The notes under the pieces were generated by a model. That model did no database searches. It was not told where the DNA came from and saw only the letters and a list, made by a program, of their open reading frames with translations. This document shows, one piece after another, positions 1 through 8,309 of a stretch of 64,000 nucleotides of DNA. Origin of the DNA: Opitutaceae bacterium (GTDB lineage Bacteria > Verrucomicrobiota > Verrucomicrobiia > Opitutales > Opitutaceae); the NCBI GenBank assembly GCA_016794625.1, contig JAEUGY010000104.1, positions 1 to 64,000 on the forward strand, written 5' to 3'. Position 1 is the first letter of the stretch; every line of letters starts with the position of its first letter. Position numbers and translations under genes: made by a program.

Positions 1-2553
1 CTCCAGCGACAGGTCGAAATTGTCCGCCGTCCAGGGCTGCAGCGCCGTATTGCGGATCGTGATCGAACCGGGGGCATCCGGGTTCGTGTCATCCTCGTTG
101 ATGTCGGCGTTCGGGATGATGTTGGCATAGTCGGGACGGCCGATGGTTTTGGCATAGGCGAACCGCGCGAGGAAGTTGTCTGTGAAGTTGTACGTCAGGT
201 GCAAGCTGGGATAGACGCCGTCGTACTCCCGCGAGGCCTTGTAGCCACGTTCGACCCGGGTGAGCTTCAGCTCCTGGAGGGAACCCGCGGTGCCGGCGTC
301 GGCGCGACGGACACGCTGGATGCCAGCCGTGTTCAGGTCGCCGTCGACATAGGAACCGTTGGCGTTGCGCTGGAAGACGGCATCGGGGTTGGTCAACGCG
401 CCTTCGCCCTCGTCCTCGGTCTTTTCGAACCGGAGACCGGTCACAAACCGCAGCTTGTTGTTCATCAACTTGCCATCGAATTGGATGTAGGCGGCCGTGA
501 TCGTCTCCGTGATCTTCTCCGAATTGGTGATGCGGTTGGTCTCCGCCTCGACCCCGTCCTGGTTCGTGCCCGTGCCCAGGCGGAACTGTTCCGGATTGCT
601 CTTGTAGAGGCTCGCCAGCTTGTAGGCGTCGATCCACTGGATCGCCGGAGAGCCGAAGCCCGGATTCGAGCCCGAATAGGTGGCGTCGAGGAAAGGCGTG
701 GCGATATTGTCCGCGGTGTTCGCGGTGCGATCGGGACCAAGATAAGTGTAGGTCTCGGAGTAGCGGCGGTTGTCACGCCCTTCTTCCCGGATGTTGATGC
801 CGGCCTTGACCGAGATCGGGATCGACCAGGTGTCGAAGTGACGCAGGGCGTCGACATAGGCGCTGCGGACCGTCGCTTTGCCGTCGACCGGGTCATTGGT
901 CGCCGTCAGCACGCGGTAGTTGTCGAGCGAGTACGGATTGAGTGTGGCTCCGGCCGCATCGCGGGCGGTCCAGGTCAGCGACGGGAAGTCGATGTTGTCC
1001 GCGCGGACGACGGAGACGCCCTGCAGGGCGGTGCCAACGTTGGCAAAGTGGCCGCGGGCGAGGGCGCGGTACCAGGTTTTGGAAACGACGGTGTTGGCGC
1101 CGGCGTCGACGTTCCAGTCACCATTGTTCCAGTTGTACCGCAGGTTGGCCGCGGCCGTGTTGCCGAGCTTGTCGCGGAAGGAGCTGCCCTGCGTGACCGT
1201 GGCGCGGCCGGTGGCGCTCTGCACAAAGGTCGGGCCCCACAACAACGCCGTGCCGGTGGCGGGCGTGGGCACCGCGTTCGTGCCGATGTTGAAGTTCAGG
1301 TTCCGGTTGCCGAAGAAGGTCTTGTAGTAGTTGTTCTGCACGGCGACCGACAGCGTCTGGCGCTCCGTGACCTTCCAGTCAGCCTTGATGCCGAGCGAAG
1401 CGCGATTGGTCGTCTTCGGACCGTCCTGAAGCTGCCACTGCTGCAGGTAGGGATTGGCCGGGGTCGCACCCGCCTGGGCGTAGTTCCAGGTCGGCTGCCA
1501 GCGGTGCTGCTCGACGTGCTGGTTGGAGGAGAGCCCGGTGATGACGAGGCCGAAGCGGTCGTTGACCGGAAGCGTGTAGTCGAAATCGAAATTCGGCAGG
1601 ATCTTGTAGGTCTTCTCGTCGCCCGGTCCTGGCGTCTTGCTGAACAGCTTGGTGTTCTCGCTGTTCATGTTGAGGTAGGCGCGGTAATTGAACTGCGCTC
1701 CTTTGCGCTCGAAGGCGTTCTTCGAGATGAAGTTGATGCTGCCACCGAGCGAGTCGGCGGGCGTGTCGGGCGTCGGCACCTTCGTCACTTCCGTGCGGGA
1801 GGTGTTGTTGATCGAGACCTGCTCGAACTCAAAGATGCGGTTGTTGGAACCCGAGGCCGAGCTGGTCAGACGCATGCCGTCCCAGGAGACATTGGTGAAG
1901 TTGGACGCGAATCCACGCACTGAAACCGTGCGCACATCCGCCGCCACGTAGTCGACCGACAGGCCGGGCAGGTACTTCAGGAATTCGCCCGGATTGCCTT
2001 CGCTGATGTCGCCGAATGCATCGGCCGCAACGACCACCTTTACGTTCGGTGCATAGCGCTGTTCGTTCGTGGCGAGCGCGTTGCCCTCGTACTCACGATT
2101 ACTCTGCACCACAAACTCGTTGAGGGTGATCGTCTTGTCGTCACCATAACGGTCCTTGCTCGTCAGGTCGAAATTCTGCTGCACGGTCCCGCCGGGGGCG
2201 ACGGTCACGGTGACCACCTCGGCGTCCAGACCGGTGTAATTCACGCGCACGCGTACTTCGCCCGCGGGCACTTCGGTGAAGCGGTATTCACCAAATTCGT
2301 TGGTGAACGTCTCGCGACTGGTGCCCTCCAGCACCACGCGGGCGCGGTTGAGGTAGCGGTCATTGCCGACGTTGCGCACCCGGCCCTCAATCGTGCCGTC
2401 ACCCGCCTGGGCCAGCAACGCCACGGGCGAAACGAAGAGCGACACAATCGCCAGGAGAAAGACCAGGCGCGCCACTTGGCGCACCGTCGCAATGAGCGAG
2501 GAGACGGACAGACGGCAAAGCCGTTGCCGCGAGACACGGGCGGTAGATTCCAT
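1..2553 (-). CDS. TonB-dependent receptor, C-terminus cut by window edge
   Basis: Outer-membrane active transporter that would import a large ligand, here probably an oligosaccharide, using TonB energy. 851 codons are visible and no stop is reached before position 1; comparison with the receptor at 22108 suggests roughly 180-200 C-terminal residues are missing. It begins with a long basic, hydrophobic signal peptide (about residues 1-50), then a carboxypeptidase regulatory-like beta-sandwich (about 53-125, GTIEGRV start), then the plug with NEQRYAPNVKVVVAADAFGD and SLGGSINFISKNAFERKG, then the barrel. There is no STN domain, so it should not signal through FecR. It is transcribed away from the IclR gene at 2811, with a perfect palindrome 56 bases upstream of its start. 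Ligand unknown; the neighbouring lyase and sulfatase suggest a sulfated or acidic glycan. Confidence 0.93.
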   Translation of the reverse strand, partial: MESTARVSRQRLCRLSVSSLIATVRQVARLVFLLAIVSLFVSPVALLAQAGDGTIEGRVRNVGNDRYLNRARVVLEGTSRETFTNEFGEYRFTEVPAGEVRVRVNYTGLDAEVVTVTVAPGGTVQQNFDLTSKDRYGDDKTITLNEFVVQSNREYEGNALATNEQRYAPNVKVVVAADAFGDISEGNPGEFLKYLPGLSVDYVAADVRTVSVRGFASNFTNVSWDGMRLTSSASGSNNRIFEFEQVSINNTSRTEVTKVPTPDTPADSLGGSINFISKNAFERKGAQFNYRAYLNMNSENTKLFSKTPGPGDEKTYKILPNFDFDYTLPVNDRFGLVITGLSSNQHVEQHRWQPTWNYAQAGATPANPYLQQWQLQDGPKTTNRASLGIKADWKVTERQTLSVAVQNNYYKTFFGNRNLNFNIGTNAVPTPATGTALLWGPTFVQSATGRATVTQGSSFRDKLGNTAAANLRYNWNNGDWNVDAGANTVVSKTWYRALARGHFANVGTALQGVSVVRADNIDFPSLTWTARDAAGATLNPYSLDNYRVLTATNDPVDGKATVRSAYVDALRHFDTWSIPISVKAGINIREEGRDNRRYSETYTYLGPDRTANTADNIATPFLDATYSGSNPGFGSPAIQWIDAYKLASLYKSNPEQFRLGTGTNQDGVEAETNRITNSEKITETITAAYIQFDGKLMNNKLRFVTGLRFEKTEDEGEGALTNPDAVFQRNANGSYVDGDLNTAGIQRVRRADAGTAGSLQELKLTRVERGYKASREYDGVYPSLHLTYNFTDNFLARFAYAKTIGRPDYANIIPNADINEDDTNPDAPGSITIRNTALQPWTADNFDLSLE

Positions 2554-2608
2554 GGGTTTGGGGGTGGATTAAAGGTCGGCAGGAGGGCGACAACGGGGCG
2601 CGCCCACA

Positions 2609-2626
2609 TCGTTCACTAATGAACGA
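2609..2626. promoter_or_regulatory. Candidate IclR operator 1
   Basis: TCGTTCACTAATGAACGA is a perfect inverted repeat with two 7-base arms around CTAA. It lies between the divergent TonB receptor and IclR genes, 56 bases upstream of the receptor start. IclR-family proteins bind short palindromes as dimers, often between their own gene and a divergent target. The core recurs at 2754. Assignment to this IclR protein is inference. Confidence 0.5.
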
Positions 2627-2753
2627 CACATTCACCCTTAAACCAAGGCCCGCCTTTGGCAATCCAAATCGTCCTCCTCGGCCGGGGCGCTTCCTCCGAC
2701 CCGATCCTGGCGCTCGGGTCGGGTTCGGCCGGGGTCCGAGTTGAATTACGAAT

Positions 2754-2766
2754 TTCACCTATGAAC
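2754..2766. promoter_or_regulatory. Candidate IclR operator 2
   Basis: TTCACCTATGAAC matches 11 of 13 positions of the core of the palindrome at 2609 (TTCACTAATGAAC), with the same 4-base spacer, and lies 44 bases upstream of the IclR start. Two like-spaced sites, one near each divergent gene, fit repression or activation of both the receptor and the regulator itself. Confidence 0.4.
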
Positions 2767-2810
2767 TTGGATCTCGACTCTCCTTCCCTTAGGTCTCCGT
2801 CTCCTCCCCG

Positions 2811-3611
2811 ATGCTCGCCCCAAGGTCCACGTCGCCCAATCCCGAACGCTACGTCATCCCCAACCTGCGGAACGCCTGCCGGATCCTGAAATTGCTGGGC
2901 CGCCAGCGCAAAGGGTTGAAGGCGGCCGATCTGGCGCGCGAGCTCAAGGTGCCGGTCACGACCACCCTGCGCATCATGTCCACGCTCTGCCTGGAGGGAC
3001 TGGCGCGCAAAGTGGACGGCCGCTTTGAGCTGGGTCCGGTGCTGATCCAGCTGGGCGACGTCGCCCTCGCCGGCACCGAGGTGCGCGATCTGGCGCAGCC
3101 GTTGCTGCTCCGCTTGACGGAGCTGACGGACGAAACCTCCCACCTCGCCATCCCCTGCGACGACCGTGCCCTGATCGTCGCGGTGCAGGACAGCCCGCAT
3201 CCGCTGCGCGCCGCCTCGCGGCCGGGTTTTCTCGCCGACCTGCATTGCTCCGCCACCGGGAAGATCTTTCTCGCTTACCTGCATCGCGACCGGCTGGCCG
3301 GGATTCTCGAGGAAAATGTCCCCGTGCCCCGTACGCCCGCGACCCTCACTTCGGTCTCCGCCATCAAGAAGGAGGTCGATTTGACCCGGAAGCGCGGCTT
3401 CAGCCTCGACAACGAAGAGTTTCACCTGGGGGTGCGCTGTCTCGCCGCGCCGGTCTTCGCCTCGGATGGCACGGTCATCGCCGCGCTGGGCATCACCGCC
3501 GCCACGCTTCGGTTTCCCAAGGATCGGATTCCCGAGATCGCCGCCAAGGTGAATTCGATCGCGCAGGAACTGTCCCGGCTCCTCGGTCACGTCGGGAGTG
3601 GAGGCTCTTGA
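2811..3611 (+). CDS. IclR family transcriptional regulator
   Basis: DNA-binding regulator that normally responds to a small metabolite such as a sugar acid. The 266-residue length is typical. Residues about 20-75 form the winged helix-turn-helix (NACRILKLLGRQRKGLKAAD, then VTTTLRIMSTLCLEGLARK), and about 90-260 the GAF-like effector domain, with the family signature around LHCSATGKIFLAYL and LGVRCLAAPVF near the end. It is divergent from the TonB receptor and upstream of a same-strand lyase-like gene and sulfatase, so it probably controls this carbohydrate locus. The KdgR branch of this family senses pectin breakdown products, but the effector here cannot be read from sequence. The start is the first ATG that leaves room before the helix-turn-helix. 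Confidence 0.92.
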   Translation: MLAPRSTSPNPERYVIPNLRNACRILKLLGRQRKGLKAADLARELKVPVTTTLRIMSTLCLEGLARKVDGRFELGPVLIQLGDVALAGTEVRDLAQPLLLRLTELTDETSHLAIPCDDRALIVAVQDSPHPLRAASRPGFLADLHCSATGKIFLAYLHRDRLAGILEENVPVPRTPATLTSVSAIKKEVDLTRKRGFSLDNEEFHLGVRCLAAPVFASDGTVIAALGITAATLRFPKDRIPEIAAKVNSIAQELSRLLGHVGSGGS

Positions 3612-3754
3612 AATTTCAGGGTTTTCGCGTCGCAGGGATGCAATTTTCGTCCGGCCGGTTTTTTTGATCGCACTCCCGGCGCGCCGGCGTGCACTCGAAC
3701 CTCCCCGGTGCCCCCATCCCCGGACGGACGATTCGTTCACCCGCCCTCCCTTCC

Positions 3755-5479
3755 ATGAAACGCCGAGCATTCCTGCACACCTCCGCCACCGCCGCCGCCT
3801 TTGCCACGCTGGGCTCGGTCGGCCGTACAGCCGAGGCTTCCACCTCCCAAGACCTGGTCCGGGACCTGATCCGCGCCAATGATGCCCGGGTACCCGCCTT
3901 GCTCGCCACCCAGATCCGCACTCCCGGAAAGCCGGACGACGGAGGGGTGCGGAACGAGTATGGCTTCGCCACCGCCGGGGGCACCGCCGGTCTGGTGCTC
4001 GCGTTCTCCTGCGCCGTCACCTCGCCGGAGTCGCGTTATCACGAGTCCAAGGAGCTCCTCGAGTCGCTCCGCCTGGCCGCGGCCTACCTGTTGGGATCGC
4101 AGCACCCCGACGGCACGATCGACCTCTACGCCACAAACTTCGCCTCTCCGCCCGACACGGCGTTCGTGCTGGAGCTGCTGGCGCCGGCCTGCGCGCTGTT
4201 GCGTCGCTCAAAGCAGCCCGAGGGGGTGGCGGTCGGGGCAGAGGTCGGCCGCTTTGTCACCCGGGCCGCGGACGGTCTGGTGGTCGGCGGCGTGCACACC
4301 CCCAACCACCGCTGGGTCGTCTGCGCCGCCCTCGCCTGGGCGCACTCGCTGTTTCCGAATCCGCGGTATCTCGGACGGATCGACCAGTGGATGGCCGAGA
4401 AGATCGATATCGATCCAGATGGTCAATACACCGAAAAGAGCACCACGGTCTATTCGCCGGTGGTCGACCGGGCCCTGGTCACGGTCGCCCGGCTGCTCGG
4501 GCGCCCCGCCCTGCTCGATCCGGTGCGCCGGAATCTGGAAATGACGCTGTACTACCTGCACCCGGATGGTGAGGTGGCGACCGAGGCGTCCCTGCGCCAG
4601 GACCGGAGCCAGCGCGGCACGGTGTCGCGCTACTACTATCCCTACCGCTACCTGGCGCTGCACGATGGCAACGGTCGGTTCGCCGCCATCGCCCGGCAGA
4701 TTGAGCGCCAGGAACCGGGCCACCTCACGGGGGAATTGTCCGCGTTTCTGCTCGAACCGGAGCTCTCCCGGCCCCTGCCCGCTGACGCGCCCCTGCCGAC
4801 GGACTTCGCGAAGGTTTTTGCCTACTCCAGCCTCGCCCGCATCCGCCGGGGCAGCACCAGCATTACGGTGCTCGGCCAGAACACCACCCTGCTGACCTAC
4901 CGGAAGGGCGCGGCGGTGCTGGACGCCCTCCGGATCGCAACCGCCTTCTTCGGCAAGGGTCAGTTCACGAGCGAGAGTCTCGAGGAGAAGAACGGCGTCT
5001 ACGTGCTGCGCCAGAGTCTGAGCGGCCCGTATTTCCAGCCGCTCAGCGCCGCCCAGATCGCCTCGGGAGAACATGTGAAAATGGCCCCCAATGGCACGCT
5101 CGCCAACATGGGCAAGGCCATCCGGGCCGAGAGTAATGTGCAGCGGCTGACGTCGGTCATCACCGTGACCGAGGCGGCCGGCCGGGTGACGCTTTCGGTG
5201 TCCATCGAGGGCACCCCGGCCGTGCCGGTGTCGGTGGAATTCGCCTTCCGCGCCGGCGGCACCTTTGAGGGGGTCGAGCCGGTCAAGGGCGCGGCCGACT
5301 CCTTCCTGCTGCGCTCGGGCGAGGGTCGGTATCGGGTAGGCAACGACGTCATCACCTTCGGCCCAGGCGCGGCTGACCACACCTACACCCAGATCCGCGG
5401 CGCCCTGCCCAAGCACCCGGGCTCGTCGGTCTACCTGACCGGCTTCACTCCGTTCCAGCGCACGTTGACGCTGGGCTGA
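3755..5479 (+). CDS. Tat-exported toroid protein, probable polysaccharide lyase or hydrolase
   Basis: A 574-residue exported protein that I cannot place in a named family with confidence. The N-terminus carries a twin-arginine signal (MKRRAFLHTSATAAAF, Ala-rich, likely cut after AEA near residue 28). The first two thirds are helical with repeated aromatic motifs of alpha/alpha-toroid type, including HTPNHRWVVC at about 181-190 and YTEKSTTVYSPVVDRAL after it. The last third looks like beta-sandwich. Asn-His-Arg clusters and this layout occur in heparinase II/III-like and PL8-like lyases, so acidic-polysaccharide cleavage is a reasonable guess. It sits 143 bases after the IclR gene and 122 before a sulfatase, which supports a role on a sulfated glycan. 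The start at 3755 was preferred over an upstream in-frame ATG because the Tat motif begins there. Confidence 0.75.
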   Translation: MKRRAFLHTSATAAAFATLGSVGRTAEASTSQDLVRDLIRANDARVPALLATQIRTPGKPDDGGVRNEYGFATAGGTAGLVLAFSCAVTSPESRYHESKELLESLRLAAAYLLGSQHPDGTIDLYATNFASPPDTAFVLELLAPACALLRRSKQPEGVAVGAEVGRFVTRAADGLVVGGVHTPNHRWVVCAALAWAHSLFPNPRYLGRIDQWMAEKIDIDPDGQYTEKSTTVYSPVVDRALVTVARLLGRPALLDPVRRNLEMTLYYLHPDGEVATEASLRQDRSQRGTVSRYYYPYRYLALHDGNGRFAAIARQIERQEPGHLTGELSAFLLEPELSRPLPADAPLPTDFAKVFAYSSLARIRRGSTSITVLGQNTTLLTYRKGAAVLDALRIATAFFGKGQFTSESLEEKNGVYVLRQSLSGPYFQPLSAAQIASGEHVKMAPNGTLANMGKAIRAESNVQRLTSVITVTEAAGRVTLSVSIEGTPAVPVSVEFAFRAGGTFEGVEPVKGAADSFLLRSGEGRYRVGNDVITFGPGAADHTYTQIRGALPKHPGSSVYLTGFTPFQRTLTLG

Positions 5480-5545
5480 GGGTTGACGTCTCCGCGTCCG
5501 GAGGGCCATCGTCGGCTGTTCCCGGGGATACTCCCTCCAACCGGC

Positions 5546-5569
5546 CTCCGGGGCGGCGCTGCCCCGGAG
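5546..5569 (+). other. Intercistronic stem-loop
   Basis: CTCCGGGGC and GCCCCGGAG form a perfect 9-base stem with a 6-base loop between the lyase-like gene and the sulfatase. No T-run follows, so it is not a standard intrinsic terminator. It could protect or partly terminate the upstream message. Confidence 0.4.
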
Positions 5570-5601
5570 CGCGTTCACGTCCATCCCTTGCCCCTGTCCT
5601 C

Positions 5602-7161
5602 ATGCGATTCCGCCGCCTCGCTCCACTGCTGCTGATCCTCTCATCCGCCCTGGCCGTCTTGCCCGGCGCGGCCGGTGCCTCGTCCGGTTCCAGCCAGCGG
5701 CCACCGCCCAACATTGTCTTCATTTTTTCGGACGACCACGCCTACCAGGCCATCAGCGCCTACGGGGACGAACGAAAGCTCCTGGAGACTCCCAACATCG
5801 ACCGTCTCGCCCGGGAGGGCATGCGATTCGACCGTTGTCTGGTCACCAATTCGATCTGCGGCCCGAGCCGGGCCACCGTGCTGACCGGCCTCTATTCGCA
5901 CCTGAACGGCTTCGTCAATAACTCGCCCCAGGCGCGTTTTGACGGATCGCAAACCACCTTTCCCAAGCTCCTGCAGGCCAGGGGTTACCAGACAGCGCTG
6001 GTCGGCAAATGGCACCTGGTGTCAGACCCGACCGGCTTCGATTTCTGGCAGATCCTGCCCGGTCAGGGCGCCTACTACAATCCGCCCATGATCCGGCAGG
6101 GTCAACGGATCCGCACGCAGGGTTATGTGACCGACGTGATCACTGACGAGTCCATCGCCTGGCTGAAGCAGCGGGACAAGACCAAGCCGTTCCTGCTCAT
6201 GAGCCAGCACAAGGCACCGCACCGTTCCTGGGAGCCCGCGCTGCGGCACCTCGGCGCGGACGGCCAGCGCGTCTACGCCGAACCCCCCACCTTGTTTGAC
6301 GATTACGCGGGCCGCGGCCCCGCCGTGCGCGACCAGGACATGACGATCGAGAAAACGATGACGGCCCGCGACACCAAGCTCACCCCGCCCCCGGGTCTGT
6401 CGCCCGATCAGCTGGCCGCCTGGAACGCCTACTACGACCCGCTGAATGCCGCCTTCGCCGCCCACCCTCCCACGGGCGCCGACCTGGTGCGCTGGCGCTA
6501 CCAGCGCTACCTGCACGACTACCTCGCCTGCATCCGCGCGGTGGACGAAAGCGTCGGCCGGCTGCTCGCCTTCCTCGACGAGCAGGGTCTGGCCGACAAT
6601 ACCATCGTTGTCTACTCCTCCGACCAGGGCTTCTTCCTCGGTGAACACGGCTGGTTCGACAAACGCTGGATCTTCGAGGAATCGCTGCGCACCCCGCTGC
6701 TCGTGCGCTGGCCCGGCGTCACCCGGCCGGGCAGCGTCAACCGCGATCTCGTGTCCAACCTCGACTACGCCGAGACCTTCCTCGACGCAGCCGGGGTGCC
6801 CGTCCCGGAGACCATGCAGGGGCGCAGCCTCAAACCGCTGCTGGAGGGCCGCCGGCCGGCGGATTGGCGAACGTCGTTTTACTACCAGTACTTCGAGTAT
6901 CCCGAACCCCACCGAGTACGGCCGCATTACGGAGTCGTGACCGATCGCTACAAGCTGGTCCGGTTCTCCGGCGCGGGAGACGACTACACCGAACTCTACG
7001 ACCGCCAGGTGGATCCACTCGAGCTGCGCAATCTGCTCGGTCAGCCTGGATACACTGCGGTGCAGGCCGAATTGGAGACGGAGCTGGCGCGCCTGCGTCG
7101 CGACCTAAAGGTCCCGGCCACGATTCCCGAGCACTGGTACGGCCCCCGGAAGGCAAACTGA
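5602..7161 (+). CDS. Sulfatase (S1 family arylsulfatase-like), exported
   Basis: Hydrolyses sulfate esters or sulfamates on carbohydrates in the periplasm or outside. The protein has 519 residues with an N-terminal signal peptide ending near residue 25 (LPGAAGA). Residues about 35-45 (NIVFIFSDDHA) give the two metal-binding aspartates. NSICGPSRATVLTG carries the C-x-P-S-R motif whose Cys becomes formylglycine. VGKWHL and HKAPHRSW supply the conserved Lys and His residues, and SSDQGFFLGEHGWFDKRW the second metal site. The C-terminal part resembles the DUF4976 extension of heparan- and glycan-active sulfatases. All catalytic landmarks are present, in contrast to the sulfatase-like gene at 33946. 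A formylglycine-generating or anaerobic maturase enzyme is required and is not in this window. Substrate is unassigned. Confidence 0.94.
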   Translation: MRFRRLAPLLLILSSALAVLPGAAGASSGSSQRPPPNIVFIFSDDHAYQAISAYGDERKLLETPNIDRLAREGMRFDRCLVTNSICGPSRATVLTGLYSHLNGFVNNSPQARFDGSQTTFPKLLQARGYQTALVGKWHLVSDPTGFDFWQILPGQGAYYNPPMIRQGQRIRTQGYVTDVITDESIAWLKQRDKTKPFLLMSQHKAPHRSWEPALRHLGADGQRVYAEPPTLFDDYAGRGPAVRDQDMTIEKTMTARDTKLTPPPGLSPDQLAAWNAYYDPLNAAFAAHPPTGADLVRWRYQRYLHDYLACIRAVDESVGRLLAFLDEQGLADNTIVVYSSDQGFFLGEHGWFDKRWIFEESLRTPLLVRWPGVTRPGSVNRDLVSNLDYAETFLDAAGVPVPETMQGRSLKPLLEGRRPADWRTSFYYQYFEYPEPHRVRPHYGVVTDRYKLVRFSGAGDDYTELYDRQVDPLELRNLLGQPGYTAVQAELETELARLRRDLKVPATIPEHWYGPRKAN

Positions 7162-7236
7162 GCGCAGCTCGTTCGCACCGCGATCCACGGTTCGTTCAGC
7201 CCGGGTATCCAGCCCGGGCGGCCCGCCCGCCGGTCT

Positions 7237-7250
7237 GGCGGTGCACCGCC
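7237..7250. other. 14-base perfect palindrome in convergent gap
   Basis: GGCGGTGCACCGCC lies between the convergent sulfatase and CreD-like genes, next to two copies of AGCCCGGG (7198 and 7211). It could help terminate transcription from both sides, but there is no T-run. Confidence 0.3.
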
Positions 7251-7313
7251 GTTCGCCCTCGAGCGGCAAAAGCCCCTGCAGTGCACACCACAACCGGGGC
7301 AGGTGCTTCGGCT

Positions 7314-7997
7314 TCATGATTTCGCCGTCCCGCCGGAAGACGAGGCCCCGGCGCCGATCGAGTCCTGCAGGCTCCAATCGACGTTCCTCGTGAGGTACAT
7401 GATCGCCCCCAGGGCCGCAAACAGGGTCGCCGTGCCCGCCAGCAAGGCGTAATGCTCCATGCGTAGCACGACAAAGAGCACCCCGTGCACCACCACCAGC
7501 AGCCCGGCGATCACCCCGGCACGAAGCACGGTGCGCAAGATGGCGGCGCTGTAGCATACGATGAGCAGCGACGACGCCAGTGCCGCGGCGGCATACGCCC
7601 AGCCCGGCGCCATCACCTCCGCGAGCGCGAGCAACGCGAGGTAGAACAGACACAGGGCCGCCCCCACCAATCCATAGTGCACGGCATGCAGACGCAGGTC
7701 GACGAGCGTCTCAAAGAGAAAGAACGCACCAAAAACCAGCGCCATGACCAGCACGCCGTATTTCAGCGAGCGGTCCACCATGCGATACCCCTCCACCACC
7801 GGCATCGCCTGCACCCTCTCCTCGGTCATCCCCGCCACCGCCTGCCGATGAATGCGCACCCGGTCCGCGCGCAGGCTGCCGACCCAGAGCAACGGTATCT
7901 GCAGGAGAAGGACGAGGGCGACAATGACCAGACCCTTGATGGTGACTGGGTGGCGACGAGACGAACGGGGCGGAGTGGGCGAAAGCGAAGATTCCAT
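7314..7997 (-). CDS. CreD-like inner membrane protein lacking the periplasmic domain
   Basis: CreD (Cet) is an inner-membrane protein of about 450 residues, with one N-terminal helix, a large periplasmic domain and a C-terminal multi-helix block. This one has only 227 residues. An N-terminal helix (about 19-38, GLVIVALVLLLQIPLLWVG) is followed after some 35 residues by the block matching the CreD C-terminus: DRSLKYGVLVMALVFGAFFL, then FETLVDLRLH, further helices, and MYLTRNVDW. From my knowledge of E. coli CreD, the central region of roughly 200 residues is absent while both ends keep their frame. No CreBC two-component genes are nearby. The ATG at 7997 was chosen over an upstream one because the hydrophilic lead then has normal length. 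Confidence 0.8.
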   Translation of the reverse strand: MESSLSPTPPRSSRRHPVTIKGLVIVALVLLLQIPLLWVGSLRADRVRIHRQAVAGMTEERVQAMPVVEGYRMVDRSLKYGVLVMALVFGAFFLFETLVDLRLHAVHYGLVGAALCLFYLALLALAEVMAPGWAYAAAALASSLLIVCYSAAILRTVLRAGVIAGLLVVVHGVLFVVLRMEHYALLAGTATLFAALGAIMYLTRNVDWSLQDSIGAGASSSGGTAKS

Positions 7998-8235
7998 GGC
8001 CCCATGCTCGCCGACGGGCGTGAAACGGTGATGAACTCCCCATGAAATCCACGCGAAATCAGACGCCCCCCCGCAACCCTGCGACCGTACGCTCTGGGTG
8101 AACGCAACGCGCAACCGGCGTCGACGGAGCGACGCCCTCCATCGATCCCACGCTCCCCGTGGTGGTCTCCGCCGGGTTGTTTCTCAATGTTAGCGCTTAT
8201 GGGTCGGCGACCCCGCCTCCAGCGAAAGGTAGCTT
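7998..8235. other. Divergent intergenic region, mostly featureless
   Basis: The gap between the divergent CreD-like and HAD genes is 312 bases (7998-8309). I see no gene in this first part and no convincing promoter hexamers. Its last 74 bases hold the nested stem-loops described separately. Confidence 0.5.
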
Positions 8236-8295
8236 CCCCCGTTGTCGGCAGCCTCGCTGAGGCTGCGTCGGGACTTGTTTTCCCGAGAGCGGGGG
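8236..8295 (+). promoter_or_regulatory. Predicted three-way-junction RNA leader of HAD gene
   Basis: Three nested stems can form on the plus strand just before the HAD start. P1 pairs 8236-8243 with 8288-8295 (CCCCCGTT/AGCGGGGG, one G-U). P2 is GCAGCCTC (8248-8255) with GAGGCTGC (8259-8266). P3 is TCGGGA (8268-8273) with TCCCGA (8281-8286). Only single bases separate P2, P3 and the P1 return strand. The structure ends 14 bases before the ATG. It matches no riboswitch class I recognise, and GC-rich sequence can form stems by chance. Confidence 0.35.
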
Positions 8296-8309
8296 TTAGC
8301 AACAGTGCG

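Noticed and set aside
199..1923. 574-residue open frame on the plus strand
   Set aside because: It is antisense to the TonB receptor, and its translation is Val/Gly/Arg/Asp-rich without any recognisable motif. The minus-strand frame has clear domains.
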